DNA of 64,000 nucleotides from Hansschlegelia beijingensis (GTDB lineage Bacteria > Pseudomonadota > Alphaproteobacteria > Rhizobiales > Methylopilaceae). Below, piece by piece: positions 8,754 through 18,444 of the stretch. Each line of letters begins with the position of its first letter. Position 1 is the stretch's first letter. Below the pieces are notes generated by a model. It did no database searches and had not been told where the DNA came from. It was given only the letters and a program-made list of their open reading frames with translations. The DNA lies in the NCBI RefSeq assembly GCF_014196425.1, contig NZ_JACIDR010000001.1, positions 558,001 through 622,000 of the forward strand. The letters are read 5' to 3'. The position numbers and the translations under genes were made by a program.

Positions 8754-9668
8754 ATGAGCGACGACCTCGACCTCGACCTGAGCGCGGAGGCGCAGCCCGG
8801 CGCGGTCGTCGAGGTCGCCCCGCTGGTGCGCCGCATCGTGGCCCCCAATCCTTCGCCCTTCACCTTCACGGGCACCGCCAGCTACGTGGTCGGCCGCGGC
8901 CAGGTCGCGATCGTCGATCCGGGCCCGGACGACCCTGCGCACCGCGCCTCCCTGCTGCGCGCGGTGGCGGGCGAGACGGTGCGGTTCGTGGTGGCGACCC
9001 ACACCCATATGGACCACACAGCGGGCGCGCCCGCGCTCGCCGCGGCGGTCGGGGCGCCGATCGTCGGGGCCGGGCCTCACCGCACGTTCCGCCCGCCGCA
9101 CGAGGGCGAGGCCGCCCGGCTCGACGCGGGGGTCGACGGGACCTACCGGCCCGACCAGGAGATGGCGGACGGCGACGTCGTCTCCGGGCCCGGATGGTCC
9201 CTGAGGGCGGTCGCGACCCCGGGCCACACCGCGAACCATCTGGCGTTCGCGCTGCCGGAGGCGGGGCTGCTGCTCTCGGGCGATCACGTGATGGGCTGGT
9301 CGACGACCATCGTCGCGCCGCCCGACGGCTCCATGGCCGCCTATATGGCTTCGCTCGAGAAGCTGCTGGAGCGGCCGGAGGAGCTCTATCTGCCCGGCCA
9401 TGGCCCGGCGGTGCGCAACGCCCGGGCCTTCGTGCGCCAGATCATCGGCCACCGCCGCATGCGCGAGGCGGCGATCCGCAGCCGGCTGGAGGAGGGCGCC
9501 CGCACGATCCCTGAGCTGGTGGCGGAGCTCTACCGCGACCTCGACCCCCGGCTGAAGGGCGCGGCCGGGCTGTCGGTCTTCGCGCATATCGAGGAGCTGG
9601 TCGCCCGCGGCGAGGCCGCCGCCGAGGGTCCGCCGGCTCTCGCCGCGACCTACCGGCGCGCCGGCTGA
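8754..9668 (+). CDS. Metallo-beta-lactamase-fold hydrolase (LACTB2-like)
   Basis: A 304-aa cytoplasmic metallohydrolase. The metal-binding motifs are in order: T-H-T-H-M-D-H at about residues 82-88, H-T-A-N-H near 157, S-G-D-H near 175 and P-G-H-G near 216. A C-terminal winged-helix-like segment follows, as in LACTB2/GloB-type hydrolases of about 300 residues. The ATG at 8754 overlaps an in-frame GTG at 8751. Its substrate cannot be read from sequence; relatives act on RNA, nucleotides or thioesters. It is a single gene, convergent with the DUF1499 gene, with only 6 bp between the stops. Confidence 0.9.
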   Translation: MSDDLDLDLSAEAQPGAVVEVAPLVRRIVAPNPSPFTFTGTASYVVGRGQVAIVDPGPDDPAHRASLLRAVAGETVRFVVATHTHMDHTAGAPALAAAVGAPIVGAGPHRTFRPPHEGEAARLDAGVDGTYRPDQEMADGDVVSGPGWSLRAVATPGHTANHLAFALPEAGLLLSGDHVMGWSTTIVAPPDGSMAAYMASLEKLLERPEELYLPGHGPAVRNARAFVRQIIGHRRMREAAIRSRLEEGARTIPELVAELYRDLDPRLKGAAGLSVFAHIEELVARGEAAAEGPPALAATYRRAG

Positions 9669-9674
9669 AGTCGG

Positions 9675-10469
9675 TTAGGGCACGGCGTTCGCCGCCGCCG
9701 CGAGATCCGCCAGGAAGCTCCTGATGCGCGCCGCCCCGGCCCCGAAGTCGACGCCTCCGACCCGGGAGGCCGAGCGCATGTCGACCCGCGCGCCGTCGCC
9801 CTCGGGGCGAACGCGGATCGAGACGTCCGATTGCAGCCCGAGAATCGACGAGGCCGCGACCGCCTCGATGCGCCCGGTCGGCGGACCGCCGCGCGGGAAA
9901 GCGGTCGGCCCGAGGATGCGCCATCCCCGGCTTTCCACGACGCCGAGCACGAGGCCGGCGACGTCGTCGGGCGGAAGCGCGAGCCGCAGCGGGGCTAGGT
10001 CCGGATAGGCGCTTCGTTGCCGCTGCGCCTGTTCGGCCGGGATCAGCTTCGGCGGCGCGGGAAGGTCGCCCGTCATCCGGTCGTGCGCCGCGCGCTCGAA
10101 GCGCGGCGGATCCGCGAGGTCGGTCGAGACGTCGTCGATCCGCGTCGGCCAGGAGCCGTGCCCAAACGCGACGTAGAGCGGTCCGGCGAGCACCGCCGTC
10201 CCGAGCAATGTCGCGAAGATCGCGCGCACGCCGCCGCGTCGGCCGCTCCGCCACACCGCCGCCATCGCGGCGAGGCCGGTCAGCACCGCGAACCCCGCGA
10301 TGGCGAGGCCGGAGGCGAAGGCCGCGAAGCCGGGTCCGGCCGCGACCGCATGGGATCGCAACAGCAGCATCGAATAGAGCGTGACGCAGATCGCGAAGCC
10401 GGCGAGCGCGAGGGCCGCCCCCGCGAGGCGCGAGCGTCCGCGCGGGGTGAGCCGGAGATCGAGCGTCAT
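9675..10469 (-). CDS. DUF1499 membrane protein
   Basis: A 264-aa protein with three predicted membrane segments near residues 15-37, 48-70 and 81-100, then a soluble DUF1499-like domain of about 150 residues with the characteristic R-P-E-G-D-G-x-R-V-D-M-R-S-x-S-R-x-G-x-x-D-F-G end. The ATG at 10469 was chosen because the preceding 36 codons of the open frame look non-coding. The function of DUF1499 is unknown. The adjacent aminotransferase ends 140 bp away on the same strand. Confidence 0.85.
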   Translation of the reverse strand: MTLDLRLTPRGRSRLAGAALALAGFAICVTLYSMLLLRSHAVAAGPGFAAFASGLAIAGFAVLTGLAAMAAVWRSGRRGGVRAIFATLLGTAVLAGPLYVAFGHGSWPTRIDDVSTDLADPPRFERAAHDRMTGDLPAPPKLIPAEQAQRQRSAYPDLAPLRLALPPDDVAGLVLGVVESRGWRILGPTAFPRGGPPTGRIEAVAASSILGLQSDVSIRVRPEGDGARVDMRSASRVGGVDFGAGAARIRSFLADLAAAANAVP

Positions 10470-10608
10470 GCGGCGCTCCGAGGACCGAAAGCCCGCTGAT
10501 CGCGGGAGAAAGGCCTGTCGTTTCCGCGCACCGAACCACCCCTTCGGCGTGACGCCGACATGCGACTTCTTCCACATCGAGGGGGAGGGTGAAAGGTGGC
10601 GGCGCCGT

Positions 10609-11991
10609 TCAGGCGGCCTGCCGTGCGCCTTCGGAGGCGGCCCAGCTCTCGGCCCGGTCGAGCGCCCGTCCGAGGCGATCGAACAGCTGGTCGATCTCCT
10701 CTTCGGTGATGACGAGGGGCGGGCAGATCGACACGGCGTCGCCGATCGCGCGCACGATCAGGCCTTCCTCCTGCGCGAGCGCGACCACCTTGGCGGCGGC
10801 GAAGCGCTTCGCGTCGAACGGCCGCTTGCTGGCCTTGTCGGCGACGAGGTCGACCGCGCCGACGAGCCCCATGCCGCGGGCCTCGCCGACCATCGGGTGA
10901 TCGCCGAAGGCGCGCAGCCGCTGCTGGAAGTGCGGCATGACCTCGCGCACATGGCCGAGGATGTTCTCGCGCTCATAGATCTCCAGCGTCTTGAGCGCGA
11001 CGGCGGCGGCGACCGGATGGCCCGAATAGGTGAAGCCGTGGCCGAACACGCCGATCTTCTCGCTCTGCCGGTTCAGCGCCTCGTCGATCCAGTTCGGGAT
11101 GATGACGGCGGCGATCGGCAGGTAGGAGGAGGAGAGCTGCTTGGCGACCGACATCGTGTCCGGCTTCATGCCGAGAGCGGTCGAGCCGAACCATTCGCCA
11201 AGCCGTCCGAAGCCACAGATCACCTCGTCGGCGATCAGCATGACGTCGTATTTCTCAAGCACCGGCTGGATCTTCTCGAAATAGGTCCGGGGCGGCACGA
11301 TCACGCCGCCGGCGCCCATCACGGGCTCGGCGATGAAGGCCGCCACCGTGTCCGGGCCTTCGGCCTGGATCATCGCGTCGAGTTCGGCTGCGAGCCGGCT
11401 GGCGAACTCCTCCTCGGTCTCGCCCTCGAGCGCGAAGCGATAGTGATGCGGGCAGCCTGCGTGCCGCACCTGCGGCAGCGGCAGGTCGAAGTCGATGTGG
11501 TTGTTCGGCAGCCCCGTCAGGCTGGCGCTCGCCACCGTGACGCCGTGATAGGCCTTGATGCGGGAGATGATCTTCTTCTTCTGCGGCCGGCCGAGCGCGT
11601 TGTTGACGTACCAGACCAGCTTCACCTGGGTGTCGTTGGCTTCCGAGCCGGAATTGCAGAAGAACGCCTTGGCGGCGTTGCCGGGGGCGAGCTCCTTCAG
11701 CTTCTCCGCAAGCGCGATCGCCGGATCATGGCTCTTGCCCGTGAAGAGATGCGCGAAGGGCAGCCTGCGCATCTGCTCCGACGCGGCCTCCACGAGCTCC
11801 TCGCGGCCGTGTCCGAGCGCATTGCACCACAGTCCGGCCATGCCCTCGATGTAGGGCTTGCCCTCGACGTCATAGACGAACACCCCGTCGCCCCGCTCGA
11901 GGATGAGAGAGCCCTGCTGCGGCAGCGCGGCGAGGTTCGTGTAGGGGTGGAGGACCGTGGCGGCGTCGCGCGCCTGGAGATTGCTGAGCAT
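10609..11991 (-). CDS. Class III PLP-dependent aminotransferase (omega-amino acid type)
   Basis: A 460-aa cytosolic enzyme. It has the fold-type I class III features: N-S-G-S-E-A-N-D phosphate-binding turn near residue 113-120, Y-H-G at 148-150, A-D-E-V-I-x-G-F-G-R-x-G with Asp255 for the pyridine nitrogen, and Lys284 in S-V-A-K-Q as the expected Schiff-base lysine. The family moves amino groups from omega-amino acids, polyamines or beta-alanine to pyruvate or other 2-oxo acids; the substrate here is not determined. Length is typical. The ATG at 11991 starts the conserved region. It is transcribed away from the EcfG-dependent gene at 12184. Confidence 0.9.
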   Translation of the reverse strand: MLSNLQARDAATVLHPYTNLAALPQQGSLILERGDGVFVYDVEGKPYIEGMAGLWCNALGHGREELVEAASEQMRRLPFAHLFTGKSHDPAIALAEKLKELAPGNAAKAFFCNSGSEANDTQVKLVWYVNNALGRPQKKKIISRIKAYHGVTVASASLTGLPNNHIDFDLPLPQVRHAGCPHHYRFALEGETEEEFASRLAAELDAMIQAEGPDTVAAFIAEPVMGAGGVIVPPRTYFEKIQPVLEKYDVMLIADEVICGFGRLGEWFGSTALGMKPDTMSVAKQLSSSYLPIAAVIIPNWIDEALNRQSEKIGVFGHGFTYSGHPVAAAVALKTLEIYERENILGHVREVMPHFQQRLRAFGDHPMVGEARGMGLVGAVDLVADKASKRPFDAKRFAAAKVVALAQEEGLIVRAIGDAVSICPPLVITEEEIDQLFDRLGRALDRAESWAASEGARQAA

Positions 11992-12120
11992 TCAGGAGTC
12001 CCTTCCAGCTTCGCCGGCGGCTGCGGCCCCTCAGGATAGCGTCCGGGCGCGTCGATCCGGGCCAGCGTTTTCGGCGCGGCTCCGCCCCACAAAAGAATCT
12101 TCACGAACGTCGACTTTAGT

Positions 12121-12145
12121 GGAACTATCCAATCAGGTCGCCGTT
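12121..12145 (+). promoter_or_regulatory. EcfG (general stress sigma factor) promoter
   Basis: A GGAAC box at 12121-12125 and CGTT at 12142-12145 are separated by exactly 16 nt, a full match to the alphaproteobacterial EcfG consensus GGAAC-N16/17-CGTT. The expected transcription start is about 30 bp upstream of the ATG at 12184. Confidence 0.75.
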
Positions 12146-12183
12146 GTCGCGGCGGCTCCCACTCTTACCCCGGGTGATCTTCG

Positions 12184-12525
12184 ATGCGGCTCGCCCTGTT
12201 CGGCGCAGCTCTGGCTGTTGCGGCGTTCTCGGCCTTCAGCCATGTCACCTATCTCAACACCGGCGGCTTCTCGGCCGACTGGGCGGAGCATCGTCGGATC
12301 GACGTCGTGTCCGCCACCGCCTGCGCGGAGATCCTGCAGCGGGCGGAGAGGACGCTTGGCGCCGGCAACGGGCTGCGCTGCGAGCCGGTCCCGCTCTACC
12401 GCCACTGGTTCAACCTCGCCCGCGCGAGCTATGAGCAGCGCGGGCTGATGACGCTCGCCTCGACGCTGTTCGGCGGCGAAGCGCTGGCGAGCGCCGCGGC
12501 CCCTGCGCCCTCCAACGCGCGCTGA
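12184..12525 (+). CDS. Small secreted protein, predicted general-stress regulon
   Basis: A 113-aa protein that I do not recognise as a named family. The first ~20 residues form a hydrophobic signal peptide, followed by a mature region with two cysteines (in S-A-T-A-C-A-E and R-C-E-P) that could form a disulfide, and a low-complexity A/P-rich tail. The start follows a GGTGAT stretch. The perfect EcfG-type promoter about 60 bp upstream predicts induction in stress or stationary phase. It converges with the extensin-like gene, 2 bp between the stops. Confidence 0.72.
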   Translation: MRLALFGAALAVAAFSAFSHVTYLNTGGFSADWAEHRRIDVVSATACAEILQRAERTLGAGNGLRCEPVPLYRHWFNLARASYEQRGLMTLASTLFGGEALASAAAPAPSNAR

Positions 12526-12527
12526 CC

Positions 12528-13685
12528 TCAGTCCGGACGCCACTGGCACAGCCGGGAATTGCTGCGCCGGGGCTGCAGGTCGACGTGAAGATGGTCCTCG
12601 TGGGCCTCGTCGGAGCCCGGCCCCAGCACCGTGTTGAACCGCGTGCAAGCCGCGCCCTTGACCACGACCCCCAGAAGCTCCGGCAGCTCCTTGGCGTAGA
12701 CGCCGACTGAGCGGCCGCCCGACAGGCCGAAGCCCGAAATGTCGAGCGCGTTCGCCCGGCCATGCTCGCTGAGCTTGGCGCCGGAGACGTTGTTGCGCCC
12801 CCGGCAGGCATAGGAGCCCGCGACGTTGACGGCGTCGAGCTTCGCGCCCGACGCCTCGGCGGCCGGGGCGAGGTCGTTGCGCACATAGGCGGCGACGACC
12901 CGCGCCATCGCGCAGCGCAGGGTCGCGGCGGGCTTCAGCTCGACCACGCCGCCATCCTTCCGGCGCACGCCCGAAAGCTCGACCAGCGCGCCCGTGCGGC
13001 AAATCTCCGGCTGGTCGGAAAGCTCCGCGGGCTTGAAGATCGCGACGCCCTCCGAAGTCAGCTCCCGGCAATCTGCATCCTCCTCGCGGGAAGTTTCCGG
13101 AAGCGGGAGGTCGGGCGGGGCAGGACCCGCCGGCTTTTCGGCCGGCAGGGGCGCCTTCGGGATCAGGGCGGCCGTCCTGGCGTCTCCGTCGGGGCGCTCC
13201 GGCGGAACCGGAACCGAGGCCTCGGGGCTTTCCTTCGGCGGCTCGGGCGCAGTCGGGCCGTCGGGCTCGGCGCGCGCGACGGTCTCGACGGGCGGCGCAG
13301 GAGGCTCGTCGCGCGGCCGCTCGGGGGGCAGCGGGACGCCCGGAGCGCCGGCCTCGGCGCGCTTCGGCGGCGCCGGCGTCTCCACGACGGGCGTCGGGGC
13401 GGGCTCCGCGACCGGCTTCGGAACCGGTCTCGGGGCGGGTTTGGCCGCCGGCTTCGAGGCCCGCCTGGCGGCAGGCTTCGCCGCCGCCGGACGCTTCTTC
13501 GCCGTCGCGGGTTTCCGTGCGCGGCGCGATGAGGCCCGCGAACCCTGCCACGGCAGTCCCAGCTGCGACAGGAATGAACCGCCGCGCGTCTCGCGCGCCA
13601 CGGCCGGACTTTCCGGAACCGCGGAGGCGACGAACGCGAGGCAGGCGAACAGCAGGACGGCGCAGCGGCCGGACAGGATTGGCAT
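12528..13685 (-). CDS. Extensin-like (DUF/pfam06904) secreted protein
   Basis: A 385-aa protein with an N-terminal signal peptide (about residues 1-30), a long proline/alanine/lysine-rich linker (about 50-200) and a C-terminal extensin-like domain. That domain carries [12 protein letters not shown] near residue 306 and E-D-H-L-H-V-D-L near 363, an arrangement like the His/Asp/His metal site of LAS/M15-type peptidoglycan peptidases. A periplasmic cell-wall role, with the linker spanning the periplasm, is inferred. Such proteins are common in Hyphomicrobiales. The ATG at 13685 gives a proper signal peptide. It is divergent from dxs. Confidence 0.88.
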   Translation of the reverse strand: MPILSGRCAVLLFACLAFVASAVPESPAVARETRGGSFLSQLGLPWQGSRASSRRARKPATAKKRPAAAKPAARRASKPAAKPAPRPVPKPVAEPAPTPVVETPAPPKRAEAGAPGVPLPPERPRDEPPAPPVETVARAEPDGPTAPEPPKESPEASVPVPPERPDGDARTAALIPKAPLPAEKPAGPAPPDLPLPETSREEDADCRELTSEGVAIFKPAELSDQPEICRTGALVELSGVRRKDGGVVELKPAATLRCAMARVVAAYVRNDLAPAAEASGAKLDAVNVAGSYACRGRNNVSGAKLSEHGRANALDISGFGLSGGRSVGVYAKELPELLGVVVKGAACTRFNTVLGPGSDEAHEDHLHVDLQPRRSNSRLCQWRPD

Positions 13686-13835
13686 CGCAGGACAACTAGG
13701 TCGCAGGGCCGCAAAAGCCCGGCCTCAGCCGAATGGCCGATGCCAACGCCCGGTTTGCGCAAGCTATCGTGTTTGCGCGCCTCTGGCGGCTGGTGTAACG
13801 CTCCGAGGCTGAATTCTGAGGACGCCGTTCCGCCT

Positions 13836-15752
13836 GTGCCCCTGCCGACAGCCAAGCCGGCGCTCGACTCGGTCCGTACGCCGGCCGACCTCCGGCGCCT
13901 CCCTGAAGACCGTCTCCGCCAGCTGGCGGACGAGCTCCGCCAGGAGACCATCGAGGCCGTCTCGGTCACCGGCGGCCATCTCGGCGCCGGCCTTGGCGTT
14001 GTCGAGCTCACGGTCGCGCTGCATTACGTGTTCGACACGCCCGACGACCGGCTGATCTGGGACGTCGGCCACCAGTGCTACCCGCACAAGATCCTGACCG
14101 ACCGGCGCGACCGCATCCGCACGCTGCGCCGCGGCGGCGGGCTGTCCGGCTTCACCAACCGGGCGGAGAGCGACTACGACCCATTCGGCGCCGGCCACTC
14201 CTCGACCTCGATCTCCGCCGGCCTCGGCATGGCGGTCGCCCGCGATCTCAAGGGCGGCGACAACCACGTCGTCTGCGTGATCGGCGACGGGGCGATGTCG
14301 GCCGGCATGGCCTATGAGGCGATGAACAACGCCGGCGCCCTCGGCTCCCGGCTGATCGTCATCCTGAACGACAACGACATGTCGATCGCGCCGCCGACCG
14401 GCGCGATGTCGGCCTATCTCGCGCGCCTCGCGTCGAGCCGCACCTATCTGTCGCTGCGCGACATCGGGCGCGGCCTGGTGAGGAAGCTGCCCAAATTCGT
14501 CGAGCGCGGCGCGGCCAAGGCCGAGGAATACGCCCGCGGGCTCGCCATGGGCGGAACGCTGTTCGAGGAGCTCGGCTTCTACTATGTCGGGCCGATCGAC
14601 GGGCACAATCTCGACCACCTGCTGCCGGTGCTCAAGAACGTGCGGGACGCCGGCCACGGGCCGATCCTGGTCCACGTCGTGACCCAGAAGGGCAAGGGCT
14701 ACGGGCCGGCCGAGGAATCCGACGACAAGTATCACGGCGTCTCGGCCTTCGACGTGGTGTCGGGCGCCCAGGCCAAGCCCAAGGCCAACGCCCCGACCTA
14801 CACGAGGGTTTTCGCCGAGGCCCTGATCCGCGAGGCCGAGGCCGACGAGCGCGTGGTGGCCGTCACCGCCGCGATGCCGGGCGGCACGGGGCTCGACCTG
14901 TTCGGCCGCGCCTTCCCGGCCCGCACCTTCGACGTCGGCATCGCCGAGCAGCACGCCGTCACCTTCGCGGCCGGGCTCGCGACCGAGGGGCTGAAGCCGT
15001 TCTGCGCGATCTACTCGACCTTCCTGCAGCGGGCCTACGATCAGGTGGTGCACGACGTCGCCATCCAGCGGCTGCCCGTGCGGTTTGCGCTCGACCGCGC
15101 CGGCCTGGTGGGCGCCGACGGCGCCACGCATGCGGGCGCCTATGACCTCGCCTATCTGGGCTGCCTGCCGGACTTCGTCCTTATGGCGCCGGCCGACGAG
15201 GCGGAGCTCGTCCACATGGTGGCGACCGCGGCGGCCTATGACGAGGGCCCGTCCGCCTTCCGCTATCCGCGCGGCGAGGGCGTCGGCGTCGAACTGCCGA
15301 CCCGGGGCGAGGTGCTGCCGATCGGACGCGGCCGCGTGCTGCGCGAGGGCGCGACCGTCGCGCTGCTGTCGCTCGGCACGAGGCTCGCCGCCGTCCGGGA
15401 GGCGGCAGAGGAGCTCGGCCTGCGCGGCGTCTCCGCCACCGTGGCCGACGCCCGCTTCGCCAAGCCGCTCGACCGGGAGCTCATCCTCCGGCTCGCCCGC
15501 GCGCACGAAGTTCTGCTCACGGTCGAGGAAGGGTCTTCGGGCGGCTTCGGGGCCGCCGTGCTGCAGCTGCTCGCCGGCGAAGGCGCGCTCGATCGCGGCC
15601 TCAAGATCCGCACGCTCGCGCTTCCGGACCGCTTCATCGAGCATGACAAGCCCGAGGTCCAGGTGGCCGAGGCGGGGCTCGACGCCCGCGCCATCGCGGC
15701 GGCCGCGCTCGCGGCTCTGGGCCGCGAGGTCCGGCCCGCGCTCAGGGCCTGA
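13836..15752 (+). CDS. dxs: 1-deoxy-D-xylulose-5-phosphate synthase
   Basis: This thiamin-diphosphate enzyme condenses pyruvate and glyceraldehyde-3-phosphate, the first step of the MEP isoprenoid pathway. The protein matches DXS end to end: [11 protein letters not shown][13 protein letters not shown], the G-D-G-A-M-S-A-G-M ThDP/Mg motif with N-D-N-D-M-S-I, and G-I-A-E-Q-H-A-V-T in the pyrimidine domain. A GTG start at 13836 gives 638 aa, usual for the family. The in-frame ATG at 13740 would add 32 residues unlike DXS. Its last 11 bp overlap the convergent GGDEF gene. Confidence 0.96.
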   Translation: MPLPTAKPALDSVRTPADLRRLPEDRLRQLADELRQETIEAVSVTGGHLGAGLGVVELTVALHYVFDTPDDRLIWDVGHQCYPHKILTDRRDRIRTLRRGGGLSGFTNRAESDYDPFGAGHSSTSISAGLGMAVARDLKGGDNHVVCVIGDGAMSAGMAYEAMNNAGALGSRLIVILNDNDMSIAPPTGAMSAYLARLASSRTYLSLRDIGRGLVRKLPKFVERGAAKAEEYARGLAMGGTLFEELGFYYVGPIDGHNLDHLLPVLKNVRDAGHGPILVHVVTQKGKGYGPAEESDDKYHGVSAFDVVSGAQAKPKANAPTYTRVFAEALIREAEADERVVAVTAAMPGGTGLDLFGRAFPARTFDVGIAEQHAVTFAAGLATEGLKPFCAIYSTFLQRAYDQVVHDVAIQRLPVRFALDRAGLVGADGATHAGAYDLAYLGCLPDFVLMAPADEAELVHMVATAAAYDEGPSAFRYPRGEGVGVELPTRGEVLPIGRGRVLREGATVALLSLGTRLAAVREAAEELGLRGVSATVADARFAKPLDRELILRLARAHEVLLTVEEGSSGGFGAAVLQLLAGEGALDRGLKIRTLALPDRFIEHDKPEVQVAEAGLDARAIAAAALAALGREVRPALRA

Positions 15753-16785
15753 TCGGCGCCTCGGGCCGCATCGTCGCGCTGTCGAACACCCGGAACGCGC
15801 CGCGCCCGGCGGCCTTGGCGGCGTAGAGCGCGACGTCGGCCTGCATGAACAGCTCCGAGGGGGTCCCTCCGGCGGAGAACGCCACGCCGACCGAGGCCCC
15901 GAAGCGGATCCGCCCGGCGCCGCGCTCGACCGGCGCGCCGAGGGCCTCGACGACCGCCGCCGCCAGCCGCTCCGTCTCCGGCCGGGCCCAGCCGCGGTCG
16001 AGCAGGACGGCGAACTCGTCGCCTCCGATGCGCGCGACGAGCGCCGCGCCGCGGCACGCGGTCCGGAGCCGCGCGCCGGTCTCCCGCAGGCAGTCGTCCC
16101 CGATCGCGTGGCCGAACGTGTCGTTGACCTGCTTGAAGCCGTCGAGGTCGGCGAGCAGCAGCGCTCCGCCGCGGCCTTCCACGCAGAGCCCGGCGAGCCG
16201 GGCCTCGAACAGCGCCCGGTTGGCGAGCCCGGTGACCGGGTCCATCTGCGCGAGCCGGCGGGCCTGTTCGGCGGCCGCCTTGGCTTCCGTCACGTCCTGC
16301 TTCAGCCCGTAGAGCTCGCGGACCCCGCGGCTTCCGCGCCCCACGGTCGCGGAGATCCGGATCCACCGGCTGCGGCCTCTCGCGGTGACGATCGCGGCGT
16401 CGAGCGCAAAACCCTGGCCGTCGCTGATCGCGCGGGCGCGCGCCGCCTCGAGCGCCGCGCGCGAGCGCGGCTCGTAGAGCTCCAGTATCTCCTGCCGGCG
16501 CAACGGCGAGCCCTGCCGGACGTCGAAAAGGTCATAGACGCCGGCGGTCCAGTTCAGGCGCTCGTCGGCGAGCCGGCAGCGCCAGACGCCGGCGCCGGCC
16601 GCCGAGAGCGCGCCGCCGATAAGCCGCCGGGCCTCGCGCAGGCAACTCTCCCGCTCGCGCAGCCTTTCCCGGGCCGCGGCAAGCTCCGCCTTCAGCGACG
16701 CGACGGTCTCGGCGTCCGCGCCGGGGCGCGCGGCTGGTCCTGACCGGTCTTGCGGTCGTCTGGCGCGGGTCGCGAGATCGAGCAT
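15742..16785 (-). CDS. PAS-GGDEF diguanylate cyclase
   Basis: A 347-aa cytoplasmic c-di-GMP synthase. A short coiled coil (about residues 25-55) precedes a PAS domain (about 60-165) and a GGDEF domain with [10 protein letters not shown]-x-D-G-F-K-x-V-N-D and an intact R-I-G-G-D-E-F near 252-258. The inhibitory R-x-x-D site normally just upstream of the active loop reads R-G-A-A, so product inhibition through a canonical I-site is unlikely. There are no membrane segments, so the PAS domain presumably senses a cytosolic cue. Its stop overlaps the end of dxs by 11 bp. Confidence 0.92.
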   Translation of the reverse strand: MLDLATRARRPQDRSGPAARPGADAETVASLKAELAAARERLRERESCLREARRLIGGALSAAGAGVWRCRLADERLNWTAGVYDLFDVRQGSPLRRQEILELYEPRSRAALEAARARAISDGQGFALDAAIVTARGRSRWIRISATVGRGSRGVRELYGLKQDVTEAKAAAEQARRLAQMDPVTGLANRALFEARLAGLCVEGRGGALLLADLDGFKQVNDTFGHAIGDDCLRETGARLRTACRGAALVARIGGDEFAVLLDRGWARPETERLAAAVVEALGAPVERGAGRIRFGASVGVAFSAGGTPSELFMQADVALYAAKAAGRGAFRVFDSATMRPEAPIRP

Positions 16786-16835
16786 CGAAGCCGGGAGTCT
16801 CCCAAGGGGGCTGCCGCCATCCTGGCCCGGGAGCC

Positions 16836-17315
16836 TTAAACCTTCGTTTGAAGCTCGCCTGCGCGCTCGGGAGTCGCCCGGCCCGCCGATTGTCCCTCCA
16901 GAAGCTCCCTGAACTCCGGGATCCCGAACGTGGCGACGACCTCGCCCTCGGGTCCGAGTATCTCATAGATCGGTCCGCGGACGTTCCTGTTGGTGAAATA
17001 GACGATCGCGTCGCAGTCGCCCCCGCCCTCGGTGTGCGGCTCGCCTCCGGCCGCGGCCGCGACATAGCTGCCGACAGGCCTCACTTCCTTCAGCTCGCCG
17101 TCCGGACGGTAGATCCGGAGTTCGCCCTGGAGCACCAGGGTTCGGTAGTCGGCCATGTGCCGATGAAGAACGATCCGCTCGTTGGCGGCGAACCGGAAGA
17201 GCAGATCGACGATGCGGGCGTCTTCGTCCACGCTCAGAACGTGGTAGGCGATGTGCTCGAAACCTTCGATGGTTCGCCATGTGATGTTTCGATCGTCAAA
17301 GCCGCGTTCCGGCAT
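16836..17315 (-). CDS. Cupin-like regulator of unknown function
   Basis: A 159-aa protein starting at the ATG at 17315, preceded by GGGAG; the longer open frame upstream is unrelated in composition and overlaps the divergent gene. A cupin-type core is suggested by H-R-H-M-x-D-Y-R-T-L-V-L-Q-G-E-L (about residues 50-70) and the later P-H-T-E-G-G strand. It belongs to short proteins usually annotated as cupin or regulator of the AraC neighbourhood. It is divergent from an AraC regulator, 108 bp apart, so it is a plausible target of that regulator. The substrate or ligand is unknown. Confidence 0.75.
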   Translation of the reverse strand: MPERGFDDRNITWRTIEGFEHIAYHVLSVDEDARIVDLLFRFAANERIVLHRHMADYRTLVLQGELRIYRPDGELKEVRPVGSYVAAAAGGEPHTEGGGDCDAIVYFTNRNVRGPIYEILGPEGEVVATFGIPEFRELLEGQSAGRATPERAGELQTKV

Positions 17316-17423
17316 CCTCTGCTCCCATCTCCGCCGTGTCGGGCGGGATCGTAGGAACGCGTTCTCCACGCCGCTTGCCATTTCGCGCCAAACCACGCCC
17401 TCCGCGGCGAGGAGCGAAGCGCC

Positions 17424-18407
17424 ATGACGCTCGCGCTCACGCGCGCCAGCACCGTCGGGCCGGTCGCGCAGGCGGTGGAGCAGGCGGGCGGCTCCGTGCG
17501 CCGCCTCCTGCGGGCGGTGGACCTTCCGGCCCGGACGCTGGAGCGGCCGGACTCGCTGATCCTGCTGCGCGACCAGTTCCGCCTTGTCGAGGTGGCCGCG
17601 CGGCTGATCGGAGACGACGCCTTGCCGGCCCGGCTTGCGACCGACGCCGGCGTGCAGGGCCTCGGGCCCTACGGCGACCACGTCATGTCCTTCCCGGATC
17701 TCGGGGCCGGGATCGCCCGCGCCTATCTCGACTATGGCCGCCTGCTGCAGGCGGCGACGCAGATGGAGCTTCGCGTGCGGGACGGCCGGGCGGTCTGGTC
17801 CTACCGGGTGACCGCGCCGCTCACGACCGGGCGCCAGAAGAACGAACTGCTGGCGCTCGGCTACATGCTCAGCATCATCCGCAGCTTCGCCGGCGCCTCC
17901 TGGACTCCGGACCGCGTCGAGGTTCCGGGGACCCTTCAGGGAAGGGCGGCGGTGGAGGACGTCTTCCGGGCCGCGATCGCGCCCGGCGCGCGGGCGGCGG
18001 TGGTCTTCCCGGCGGCGCTGCTCGCCTGCCCGGCGCCCGCTACGGCCGGAACGAAGCAGGCGGCGCCCGAAGCGCCCGTTCCGGCCGCCGACGACGTGCG
18101 CGGCGTCGCCAGGATCATGATCGGGATCGAGCGCGATCTCGGTCGTTTTGGAGTGGCGGCGGTCGCGGCGCGCCTCGGGATGACGCAGCGCAGCCTGCAG
18201 AGGCTGCTGTCACGGTCGGGCACGTCCTACACGGCGCTCAGGGCCGAGCATCATCGGGACGCCGCCATGGAGCTGCTCGGCGCCGTCGGACTGTCGGTGA
18301 CCGAGACCGCCGCTCGGCTTGGCTACGCAGACGTGGCGCATTTCTCCCGGGCCTTCCGACGCTGGACCGGGATGGCGCCCAGCCGGTGGCGAGATCGACG
18401 GGGCTGA
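17424..18407 (+). CDS. AraC-family transcriptional regulator
   Basis: A 327-aa regulator with an N-terminal ligand-binding type domain of the OruR/ArgR-like AraC subclass (about residues 15-200) and a C-terminal pair of helix-turn-helix motifs (about 235-325), including R-L-G-M-T-Q-R-S-L-Q-R-L-L and the conserved A-R-L-G-Y-A-D-V-A-H-F-S-R-A-F-R-R-W-T-G-x-A-P. The ligand is unknown. The start ATG follows a GGAG-rich stretch. It is divergent from the cupin-like gene, a layout in which AraC proteins often control the neighbour. Confidence 0.9.
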   Translation: MTLALTRASTVGPVAQAVEQAGGSVRRLLRAVDLPARTLERPDSLILLRDQFRLVEVAARLIGDDALPARLATDAGVQGLGPYGDHVMSFPDLGAGIARAYLDYGRLLQAATQMELRVRDGRAVWSYRVTAPLTTGRQKNELLALGYMLSIIRSFAGASWTPDRVEVPGTLQGRAAVEDVFRAAIAPGARAAVVFPAALLACPAPATAGTKQAAPEAPVPAADDVRGVARIMIGIERDLGRFGVAAVAARLGMTQRSLQRLLSRSGTSYTALRAEHHRDAAMELLGAVGLSVTETAARLGYADVAHFSRAFRRWTGMAPSRWRDRRG

Positions 18408-18444
18408 TCGGCCTTGCGCGCAGGTTCGGCTCCAGCGGCGGGGC

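Noticed and set aside
13740-13835. Upstream ATG for dxs
   Set aside because: Adds 32 residues unlike any DXS N-terminus; the GTG at 13836 gives the normal length.
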